DNA of 64,000 nucleotides from a bacterium (GTDB lineage: Bacteria > Pseudomonadota > Gammaproteobacteria > Pseudomonadales > Moraxellaceae), in assembly GCA_029945725.1 (NCBI GenBank), contig JAQSDB010000011.1:62001-126000 (forward strand), written 5' to 3'. Position numbers and translations under genes: made by a program. Shown here one piece after another: positions 9,102-16,068 of the stretch (position 1 is the first letter of the stretch; every line of letters begins with the position of its first letter). Under the pieces are notes generated by a model. It saw nothing but the letters and a program-made list of their open reading frames with translations, was not told where the DNA came from and did no database searches.

Positions 9102-9499
9102 TGGCGGTGTTCATCCACCACTTGCGTGTTCGTTATGGCGAGTGTGATTCCCAGAAAGTCGTGTACAACCCCCGCTATGCCGAGTACGTGGATATTGCCG
9201 TGCTGGAGTTTCTGCGTTCCTTGCCCATGGGCGCGAATTTTTTCAAAGGGGATCTGGATTACCAGCTGGTGAAGCAGACAACGGAGTGGAAGGCATCGGC
9301 GCGTTTTGATGATGCCCTGGCCATTACCGTGCTGCCCCTGAAAACAGGCACGACTTCATTCACCCTGCGCGCGGATATCCGTATTGGCAGCAGCGAAAAG
9401 GTGATCGTCAGTTCGGAAATGGTGTATGTGCTGATGACGGCGGTCGAGCTGACCAAGCTGGCTCTGCCCGAGGCGTTCCGCGCTGCCCTGGCAAGCTGA
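9101..9499 (+). CDS. hotdog-fold acyl-CoA thioesterase (4HBT family)
   Basis: 132 residues, a single hotdog domain. The catalytic motif GECDSQKVVYNPRYAEYVD near the N-terminus places the likely nucleophilic Asp at residue 16, as in 4-hydroxybenzoyl-CoA thioesterases and YbgC. The natural acyl-CoA substrate cannot be told from sequence. It is coupled to nadA by a 1-base overlap. A second hotdog protein (ybgC) lies at 23102-23521. Confidence 0.85.
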   Translation: MAVFIHHLRVRYGECDSQKVVYNPRYAEYVDIAVLEFLRSLPMGANFFKGDLDYQLVKQTTEWKASARFDDALAITVLPLKTGTTSFTLRADIRIGSSEKVIVSSEMVYVLMTAVELTKLALPEAFRAALAS

Positions 9500-9591
9500 G
9501 GCATCCGTTTCTGGCGTGTGATCCTTGATGCCGGTGCGGGGTGTTTCCGGGGTGATCGCCCTGCAGGAGGCGATGCCGGTTTCTGCGCACA

Positions 9592-11037
9592 TCAGCTTTT
9601 CTTGTCTTTTTCCGGCTGCATTTCGCGCATCCGCTTCTGGATCTTTGCGGTGAGCGGGTAGTTTTTCTTGGCGCCATCGGCGGCCAGCTGCAATTGCTCC
9701 AGCGCTTTTTCATTGTCCCCTGAAAGGAAATACACCTCGGCCTTGCTGCGGAAAATGCCGAGGTTGTTTTTGCTGCCGGTATAGGCATCGACCAGCAGGC
9801 GCCAGATTTGCGGGTCATCACTGCGCTCGCGCGCGGCGGCTTCAAGGCGTTCGATGACGCGTTCGGGATGGTTGGCCGCAATCTGGGCGCGGGCGTAATA
9901 GACGAGCAGGGGATAGTTGTCGGGATTGAGGGTCAGCACGGGTTCAAGGCGCCGGATGGCGTCATCGTATTTTTGTTCGGCAAAATCAATTTCTGTCGCG
10001 GCAACCAGATAGTCCACGCGCTGCGGATTTTCTGACAGCAAGGGGACCAGTGCTTCACGGGCTTTTGCATACTCGCGCTCACGGGTGAGTGCGAGCGCGA
10101 GACCGAGGCGATTGATGCGGGCACGGTCGGTGTTGGCGTTGGTGTCGATGAGTTGCTGCTGGAAAAATGCCACGCCACGGCCGCTGTCACTCAGATAGGT
10201 GGTGGCCAGACGCACACGCACGAGCTGGTAATCGAGTGAATCCTGGGTGAGTTTTTGCGGGTATTGATTGGCACGGTTGATGGTGTCGGTAATGCGTGAC
10301 TCGGTGAGCGGATGCGTCAGGATGAATTCGGGAATATTGCCGACCTGCCGTGACTGGCGCTGCAGGCGCTGGAAGAAGGTTGGCATGGCATGCGGATCCA
10401 TGCCGGAGTCCACCAGGGTTTGCATGCCGATGCGGTCGGCTTCCTGCTCGTACTGGCGGCTGTAGCTGAGCTGATTGTCCACCATGGCCGCCTGTGTGCT
10501 GGCGAGGCCGGCAAAGCCGGCCTGACCATCTCCGGCGGCGGCGAGGGCAATCGAGGCGAGCATGGCGCCCAGGTACAGCCACTGGTTTTGTTTGTTCTCG
10601 GCCAGCCTGCGGGCAAAGTGGCGCTGTGATAAATGCCCGAACTCATGCGCCAGCACGGCCGCTGCTTCGGCTTCGGTCTCGGCATAGAGCAGCAAACCCA
10701 CATTCACGCCCACCACACCGCCCGGTACGGCAAAAGCGTTGATCTGGCGGTCCTTGATGATGATGAGGCTGAGGTCCGGATGCTCCATGGGGCTGTGAAA
10801 GGCGAGGCGGTAGGCAAGCCGCTCCAGATAATCCTGTACCAGCGGATCGCTGACGCTGGGCGTGGAGCCGCGCAACTGTCGCATCCAGGCGCGGCCCAGC
10901 ACATATTCCTGCTCTGGCGTGACGATGCTGGAGGCCGTGTCGCCAAGCTCGGGTAATTCATTGCTGCTCATGGAGGCCGCCTGCACAGGACTCGCAGCGG
11001 TCAGCACTATCAGCAAAATGGCAATAAGGCGTTTCAT
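9592..11037 (-). CDS. bepA: BepA-like periplasmic M48 protease with TPR repeats
   Basis: 481 residues, matching BepA (YfgC), which assists or degrades outer-membrane proteins such as LptD during barrel assembly. A signal peptide (1-20, ending PVQA) precedes an M48 domain with HEFGH at 131-135, EQEADRIG supplying the third ligand, and a THPLTESR stretch that in BepA carries the regulatory His. The C-terminal half (about 265-470) is a set of TPR-like helical pairs. It diverges from tusA with an 87-base gap. Confidence 0.92.
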   Translation of the reverse strand: MKRLIAILLIVLTAASPVQAASMSSNELPELGDTASSIVTPEQEYVLGRAWMRQLRGSTPSVSDPLVQDYLERLAYRLAFHSPMEHPDLSLIIIKDRQINAFAVPGGVVGVNVGLLLYAETEAEAAAVLAHEFGHLSQRHFARRLAENKQNQWLYLGAMLASIALAAAGDGQAGFAGLASTQAAMVDNQLSYSRQYEQEADRIGMQTLVDSGMDPHAMPTFFQRLQRQSRQVGNIPEFILTHPLTESRITDTINRANQYPQKLTQDSLDYQLVRVRLATTYLSDSGRGVAFFQQQLIDTNANTDRARINRLGLALALTREREYAKAREALVPLLSENPQRVDYLVAATEIDFAEQKYDDAIRRLEPVLTLNPDNYPLLVYYARAQIAANHPERVIERLEAAARERSDDPQIWRLLVDAYTGSKNNLGIFRSKAEVYFLSGDNEKALEQLQLAADGAKKNYPLTAKIQKRMREMQPEKDKKS

Positions 11038-11124
11038 GCGGGCAGACGTGCTGGTTTATGATGGCAGCGCTATTCTGGCGGAAGCCCGGTGTTCCCGCAC
11101 CTGTGGCCTGTGGTGTTTTTGCAA

Positions 11125-11355
11125 ATGACGGATACGACCTACCAGCTCGATGCGCGCGGTCTGCGTTGCCCCATGCCCCTGCTCAAGCTCAAGCAGAGCC
11201 TGCATGGCATGGAAAGTGGTGCGGTGATTGCCGTGCAGACCAGTGATCCCGGCTCGGTCAGGGATTTTCAGGCTTTTCTGAAACAGGCCGGGCATGAGTT
11301 GCTGGCGTTTGAGGAAGGGGAGAAAACGTTCTTTTTCCGCATTCGGAAAAAGTGA
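11125..11355 (+). CDS. tusA: TusA-type sulfurtransferase
   Basis: 76 residues of the SirA/TusA fold. The family motif RGLRCPMPLLKLKQ holds the persulfide-carrying Cys15. TusA accepts sulfur from IscS and relays it for tRNA 2-thiouridine formation and other sulfur routes. The start is set at MTDTTYQLDARG, the usual TusA start; the frame is open 36 bases further upstream, and no clear Shine-Dalgarno is seen. It converges on bcp. Confidence 0.9.
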   Translation: MTDTTYQLDARGLRCPMPLLKLKQSLHGMESGAVIAVQTSDPGSVRDFQAFLKQAGHELLAFEEGEKTFFFRIRKK

Positions 11356-11356
11356 G

Positions 11357-11391
11357 GCCGCATCATCCCGCAGGCGCAGGGATGATGCGGC
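11357..11391. terminator. hairpin between convergent tusA and bcp
   Basis: A perfect 13-bp stem (11357-11369 with 11379-11391) has a 9-base loop and no clear T tract on either side. Its place between two convergent genes suggests a shared, bidirectional termination structure. Confidence 0.55.
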
Positions 11392-11403
11392 AAGTCCGCT
11401 GCA

Positions 11404-11874
11404 TTACTTGTTCAGTTGTTTGACTTCAAACAGCACTGCTTCAGCGTGGCCGTCCACTTTTACCTTGCGCCACTCATGACGCAGGATGCCTTTCTGGTCG
11501 ATCAGGAAGGTGCTGCGTTCAATCCCCTGCACCTGTTTGCCATACATGTTTTTCATCTTGATGACATCAAAAAGCTGACAAAGCTTTTCATCTTCATCGC
11601 TGATCAGCTCGAAAGGCAGACACTCTTTTTCCTTGAACTTCTCGTGTGATTTCAGGCTGTCGCGCGAGACGCCGAGGATCAGGCATTTCTCCGCCTTGAA
11701 TTCATCGCTCATGTCACGAAACTGCTGGCTCTCCAGGGTGCAGCCCGGTGTCGAATCCTTGGGATAGAAATAAAGAATGATCTGCCAGCCTTTCAGGGCG
11801 GACAGCACGACATCCTTGCCGCTGGTGGCGGGCAGCTTGATATCGGGAACTGCATCGCCAATGGCAACCGTCAT
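11404..11874 (-). CDS. bcp: BCP/PrxQ-type peroxiredoxin
   Basis: 156 residues. It is a thiol-dependent peroxidase that reduces hydrogen peroxide and organic hydroperoxides. The peroxidatic Cys45 lies in DSTPGCTLESQQFRD. The position five residues later, which is the resolving Cys in E. coli BCP, is Gln here. Other cysteines occur in AEKC, KEC and KLC, so a different resolving mechanism is possible. The start is supported by AAGGA 8 bases upstream. It follows gcvR on the same strand, an arrangement known in pseudomonads. Confidence 0.92.
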   Translation of the reverse strand: MTVAIGDAVPDIKLPATSGKDVVLSALKGWQIILYFYPKDSTPGCTLESQQFRDMSDEFKAEKCLILGVSRDSLKSHEKFKEKECLPFELISDEDEKLCQLFDVIKMKNMYGKQVQGIERSTFLIDQKGILRHEWRKVKVDGHAEAVLFEVKQLNK

Positions 11875-11976
11875 GGTGAAGTCCTTGTCTTGAAAATAGA
11901 GGGAATCTGACGCTAGCGAAGAAAGGCTTGCAAGCCAATAGGACAAATGTGTCCCGCTGCTGCGGGACACAAGTGC

Positions 11977-12507
11977 TCAGTTCTTGAAGGGTTCGATAAT
12001 GGCGTCGAGATTGCGGTCATCACAGAACAGCATGAAATTCTCGCGCAGGCTGGCAACGTGCACGCGCGCCGGAATATTGACCGTCATGCTGAGGGCAAAC
12101 ATCGGTGAGCCGGTATGCGGAGCGGCGTAGGTGCTGGTTTCCATGGCTTCGATATTGATGCCTTGCGAGGCAAAGAAGTTGGAAATCTCGTGCACGATGC
12201 CGGGATTGTCGAGGGCAATGACATGCACGTTATAGGGCATGGCCTCGGCCTGCACGGCCCGCGGCTCGGTGCGTTTGGACGTGATGACCAGGCTGAGGCG
12301 TTTGCCGAGGTTGGGCAGCTGTGCCTCGAGCTTGGCAATGGCGTCCCAGGTACCGGACAGCATCATGATCAGGGCGAATTCCTGGCCCATGACGATCATG
12401 CGTGAATCAGCAATATTGCAGCGGTTTTCAGAGGCGGCACGTGCCAGTTCATCAACGATGCCGGTGCGGTCGGCACCGAGCGCGGAGATAACGAGAAAAT
12501 GCTCCAT
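11977..12507 (-). CDS. gcvR: GcvR-like double-ACT regulator
   Basis: 176 residues made of two ACT domains (about 3-75 and 90-165), beginning MEHFLVISALGADRTGIVDE. GcvR binds glycine and antagonises GcvA to control the glycine cleavage system in E. coli; in pseudomonads the same family sits beside bcp. It has no DNA-binding domain. The start is the first Met of the ACT domain. Upstream frame extension into queC is rejected. Confidence 0.87.
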   Translation of the reverse strand: MEHFLVISALGADRTGIVDELARAASENRCNIADSRMIVMGQEFALIMMLSGTWDAIAKLEAQLPNLGKRLSLVITSKRTEPRAVQAEAMPYNVHVIALDNPGIVHEISNFFASQGINIEAMETSTYAAPHTGSPMFALSMTVNIPARVHVASLRENFMLFCDDRNLDAIIEPFKN

Positions 12508-12574
12508 TAAGACATCCAGGCAGGGGAAACTGGGACCGAGTTTAGCACTCGAATTTGTCAGCGGTAAGCGTGTT

Positions 12575-13258
12575 TCAGGCCTGATAGCGCGTCGGATCCG
12601 GCACGCCGGCGTCGACAAAACCCTTGCGGCGCAGACGACAGGAATCGCAGGCCCCGCAGGCACGGCCGTCAATGTCGGCCTGATAGCAGGACACGGTCAG
12701 CGCGTAATCCACACCAAGGCGCAGACCGGTCCTGATGATGTCAGCCTTGGTCAGCGCAATCAGCGGCGTGTGGATTTTCATGTGATGGCCTTCGACGCCG
12801 GCCTTGGTGGCGAGATTGGCCATGCGTTCAAACGCCTCGATAAATTCAGGGCGGCAATCCGGGTAGCCGGAATAATCCACGGCATTGACGCCGATAAAAA
12901 TGGCATCGGCGACGATGACTTCGGCAAGGCCGAGGGCAAAGGAAAGGAAAATGGTGTTGCGTGCCGGCACGTAGGTCACGGGAATGCCGTCGCTGGCTTC
13001 GGTGGGAACGGCAATCGTGGTGTCAGTCAGGGCCGAGCCGCCCATCGCGCCTGGCTGCAGGCGCAGCACGCGATGATCGGTGACAGCGAAGGCTTCGGCG
13101 ATGCGGCGCGAGGCGGCAAGCTCGGCATTATGGCGCTGGCCATAATCAAAGCTGAGCGCCACCGGCTCGAAACCTTCGCTTTTGGCGATGGCAAGGCAGG
13201 TGGCTGAATCGAGGCCGCCGGAAAGAAGGATGACGGCTTTGGGTTTGTTCTGGCTCAT
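12575..13258 (-). CDS. queC: 7-cyano-7-deazaguanine synthase
   Basis: 227 residues. It makes preQ0 from 7-carboxy-7-deazaguanine and ammonia with ATP, in queuosine synthesis. The PP-loop motif [15 protein letters not shown] lies near the start, and the zinc site is formed by the C-terminal cysteines in VSCYQ and [11 protein letters not shown]. It is downstream of queE on the same strand, separated by a gap that holds REP copy 2. Confidence 0.97.
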   Translation of the reverse strand: MSQNKPKAVILLSGGLDSATCLAIAKSEGFEPVALSFDYGQRHNAELAASRRIAEAFAVTDHRVLRLQPGAMGGSALTDTTIAVPTEASDGIPVTYVPARNTIFLSFALGLAEVIVADAIFIGVNAVDYSGYPDCRPEFIEAFERMANLATKAGVEGHHMKIHTPLIALTKADIIRTGLRLGVDYALTVSCYQADIDGRACGACDSCRLRRKGFVDAGVPDPTRYQA

Positions 13259-13282
13259 GGTCTGCCTGTTTTTAAATGCAGT

Positions 13283-13348
13283 AGCGGCTTTAGCCGCGAT
13301 GTAATGGCGGCAATGTTCCTGGCCGCGTTGTTCGCGGCTAAAGCCGCT
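13283..13348. repeat. REP-like palindrome, copy 2
   Basis: Seventeen-base inverted arms (13283-13299 and 13332-13348, core AGCGGCTTTAGCCGCGA) surround a 32-base loop in the queE-queC gap. The arms match copies 1 and 3 apart from a few positions. Confidence 0.8.
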
Positions 13349-13388
13349 CCAGTACCCCGAAGGAAGTGCCCCTGGGGTACGGAAAGCG

Positions 13389-14033
13389 TTAATGCCCGGC
13401 GGCGTTATCCCACAGGTATTTGTGCAGCTGTACCTGCATGCGTACGTGAAGCTTGTCGGCCAGTATCCATTCGGCCAGCTCGCGCGGCATGAGCTCGCCA
13501 TGCGCCGGCGAAAACAGCACATCGCTGACCCTGTCGGCAAGGCGGTACTCATCGCACTTGAATCGTGCCCAGTCGTAATCGCGGCGACTGGCGATGACAA
13601 ACTTCACCTGGTCATGCTTGCCAAGCGCGGCAATGTTCTCGTAACGGTTGCGGTGCGATTCGCCTGAGTCGGGCGCCTTCAGGTCCATGACGCGGCTGAC
13701 GCGTGCATCAACCTGGCGGATATCCATGGCGCCGCTGGTTTCCAGTGAGACCTCGAAGCCTGCATCGCAGAGCATGCCGAGCAGTTCCAGGCATTCGGGC
13801 TGTGCCAGGGGCTCCCCTCCGGTGACGCAGACGTGGCGAGCGCCATGGCTCCGGGTTTCCTCGATAATATCGGCCAGCGTGCGCAGGCTGCCGCCGCTGA
13901 AGGAATAGGTCGTATCACACCAGCTGCAGCGCAGGGGGCAGCCGGTCAGGCGCACAAAAACCGTGGGGCGGCCGACGCTGCGGGCCTCGCCTTGCAGGGA
14001 ATGAAAGATTTCGGTGATGCGGAGTTCAGGCAC
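13389..14033 (-). CDS. queE: 7-carboxy-7-deazaguanine synthase
   Basis: 214 residues. This radical SAM enzyme converts 6-carboxytetrahydropterin to 7-carboxy-7-deazaguanine. The cluster motif C32PLRC36SWC39 is present, preceded by the family start [31 protein letters not shown] stretch binds the SAM amino group. It lies between cpoB and queC, as in Pseudomonas. Confidence 0.97.
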   Translation of the reverse strand: MPELRITEIFHSLQGEARSVGRPTVFVRLTGCPLRCSWCDTTYSFSGGSLRTLADIIEETRSHGARHVCVTGGEPLAQPECLELLGMLCDAGFEVSLETSGAMDIRQVDARVSRVMDLKAPDSGESHRNRYENIAALGKHDQVKFVIASRRDYDWARFKCDEYRLADRVSDVLFSPAHGELMPRELAEWILADKLHVRMQVQLHKYLWDNAAGH

Positions 14034-14085
14034 TGGCTGGTTTCGGCGGTGCGAAGGGGGCGGCCATTCTACCGCAGGCCACGAG

Positions 14086-14132
14086 CCTGCGCACGGAACC
14101 CTCCGTCTGAAGGCGGGGTTTCCGTGCGCAGG
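14086..14132. other. long hairpin between cpoB and queE
   Basis: CCTGCGCACGGAACCC (14086-14101) pairs with the complementary run at 14116-14132, one base bulged, around a 14-base loop. On the minus strand it follows cpoB. There is no T tract, so it is more likely an RNA-processing or attenuating structure than a simple terminator. Confidence 0.5.
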
Positions 14133-14150
14133 GAGCGCGGCGTGGCGCGA

Positions 14151-15074
14151 TCAGGTTTTTTTGCCGGTTTTCTTGATGGCAGCCGGTTTGCTTTCGGTCT
14201 TGCCCGGGGCCTTGGCGGCAGGTTTTGCCGCTGCTGCCTGGGCGGCCTCGAGGGCCTTCAGGTAGTTCTCGGCAAGGCCGGCTTCGGGGCTTTTCGGGTA
14301 TTTGGTCAGCAGTTCCTGCATTTTTTTCTTGGCTTCCAGCGGCTTGCCCTGCAGATCCAGAATGCTGCCTATCTTGTAGAGGGCAGCCGGTGCCTTGGCA
14401 TTGTCCGGGTATTTGCCCACGGTTTCGAAATGCTTGAGGGCGGCGGCCTGATCCGGGGTGTCGGTATTGAGGTAGAACTCACCCAGCCAGTAATAGGCAT
14501 TGGGCGTGAAAGTGGAGTTGGGATAGCGCTTCACGAAGGCCAGCATGGGAGGGATGGCCTTGCCGGGGCCACCGGCACGATAGGTATCGTAGGCCGCCAG
14601 ATAGGCTTTTTTCTCTTCCTCAATCGTGGCGCTGGGGGCGGCGGTTTCGTTGCCGGTGGCTACGGCCGCAACCGGAGCGGCCTGTTTCATCTGATCCTGC
14701 TGGGCAACGAGGCGCTGATCCAGATCGGTGTAGCGCGCGCGCAGGTCACTCTGCAGTTTTTCGATCAGGTGTGACTGCTCTTCCAGCGTGCCACGCAACC
14801 CGGCCACTTCCTGCTGCAGTTGCTGTACCTGGGTATAGAGCTCCCAGTTGCTGCCAGCAGTGCCGCTGCTGGCGGGCTCGTTGACGACGGTGTTGTCGTT
14901 TGCCACAGCCTTGCCAGTGACCGCTGTGACGGGCGCAACCGGCGTAACGGGAGTGGTGGTTTTCATCACGGGCGCCGAGCTGAGCGGCCGGTCTTCGACC
15001 ACGATTTCAGCGGAGGCCATGCCGGTAGCGGCAAGCAGCAGGAGCAGGGGAACAGGACGGAACGGCGCAGACAT
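14151..15074 (-). CDS. cpoB: Tol-Pal associated periplasmic protein CpoB (YbgF)
   Basis: 307 residues with a signal peptide (about 1-22, MSAPFRPVPLLLLLAATGMA then SA), a coiled-coil trimerisation segment (about 75-120, LEEQSHLIEKLQSDLRARY) and C-terminal TPR repeats (about 170-290). CpoB coordinates peptidoglycan synthesis with outer-membrane constriction through TolA. The tail is Ala/Lys-rich (PAAKAPGKTESKPAAIKK). Normally it directly follows pal; here a phosphatase and a kinase gene intervene. Confidence 0.93.
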   Translation of the reverse strand: MSAPFRPVPLLLLLAATGMASAEIVVEDRPLSSAPVMKTTTPVTPVAPVTAVTGKAVANDNTVVNEPASSGTAGSNWELYTQVQQLQQEVAGLRGTLEEQSHLIEKLQSDLRARYTDLDQRLVAQQDQMKQAAPVAAVATGNETAAPSATIEEEKKAYLAAYDTYRAGGPGKAIPPMLAFVKRYPNSTFTPNAYYWLGEFYLNTDTPDQAAALKHFETVGKYPDNAKAPAALYKIGSILDLQGKPLEAKKKMQELLTKYPKSPEAGLAENYLKALEAAQAAAAKPAAKAPGKTESKPAAIKKTGKKT

Positions 15075-15223
15075 ACAACACCCGGTGGCAAGCGGAAAAC
15101 CGCAGTTTGACGAAAAATGGCGAAGGCGTCTGTTAACGGGATGTTGATTTTCCGGCTCAGACGCCAGGTTAGGAACGACAGCCGGGGCCATGCATCAGGC
15201 ATGAAGCCGTGGCACAGGTCAGC

Positions 15224-15940
15224 CTACACATCAATCACGATCACCGTAATATTGTCTTTGCCGCCTTTGGCATTGGCGTGATCGATCAATTCCTCACAGG
15301 TGGCCTCGGCGCCGAGGCCCTGCAGGAGTACGGCGGCAATTTCTGCATCACCCAGCATTTCATGCACACCATCCGAGCAGAGCAGATAACGGTCACGGCT
15401 TTGCAGGGGATGTGCGCTGATGTCGACCTTGAGCGCGTCTTCCAGGCCGAGTGCGCGGGTAATGATGTTGCGTGCAACTTTTTCTTTGGCCTCTGCGGGA
15501 CTGTAGAGGCCCTTGTCGATGAACTCCTGCAGCAGTGAATGATCACGGGTGAGCTGCCTGAGCTGCCCCTTGCGCAGCTGATACAGGCGCGAGTCACCGA
15601 CATGCGCCACGCTCAGGTTTTTTTCGTCCAGCAGTACCGCCACAATCGTGGTGCCCATGCCCTTGTAGCGGGCCGATTCGGCGGCCTTGTCACGGATGCT
15701 GGCGTGGGCGGCATGTACCGCGGTATCGAGTCTGTCGTGTGCGGAAAGCCCCGCAGTGCTGCTGAGAATGGCGATGGTGGTGCTGATGGCAATTTCACTC
15801 GCCACTTCACCGGCATTATGTCCACCCATGCCATCGGCAACGATGGCAATGCCGTGTTTGGCCACCACGGCAAACGCATCCTCATTGTGATCACGCTGCC
15901 GTCCCACATCCGTGCGTCCGGCAAGAATCGGTGATTTCAT
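15224..15940 (-). CDS. PP2C-family Ser/Thr protein phosphatase
   Basis: 238 residues forming one PP2C (PPM) domain. Metal-binding motifs are present: RDHNEDAF (16-23), ADGMGGH (35-41), VGDSRLY and the terminal KDNIT. No membrane segment is seen, so it is cytosolic. It lies 128 bases downstream of the CHASE2 kinase gene on the same strand, which suggests it reverses phosphorylation by that kinase. Such Stp1-like phosphatases commonly accompany eukaryotic-like kinases. Confidence 0.95.
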   Translation of the reverse strand: MKSPILAGRTDVGRQRDHNEDAFAVVAKHGIAIVADGMGGHNAGEVASEIAISTTIAILSSTAGLSAHDRLDTAVHAAHASIRDKAAESARYKGMGTTIVAVLLDEKNLSVAHVGDSRLYQLRKGQLRQLTRDHSLLQEFIDKGLYSPAEAKEKVARNIITRALGLEDALKVDISAHPLQSRDRYLLCSDGVHEMLGDAEIAAVLLQGLGAEATCEELIDHANAKGGKDNITVIVIDV

Positions 15941-16068
15941 CTGCAGTTCATTTCTCCTTCTCCTTGCGGAGAGGCGGGCACCGGCGTGAAAAACGCCTTA
16001 TGCCGTCACCCTCTCTCCTTGCGGAGAGAGGAGTATTTTATTTCCGGGCTTTTAAGCCGGTATTTTTT
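15941..16068. other. kinase-phosphatase gap with repeated short hairpins
   Basis: Two copies of CTCCTTGCGGAGAG, each self-complementary, lie at about 15964 and 16017. Another inverted pair (CCGGGCTTTTAAGCCGG) lies near 16048-16064. None has a T tract on the minus strand. They may set the ratio of kinase to phosphatase transcript, which is inference. Confidence 0.4.
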
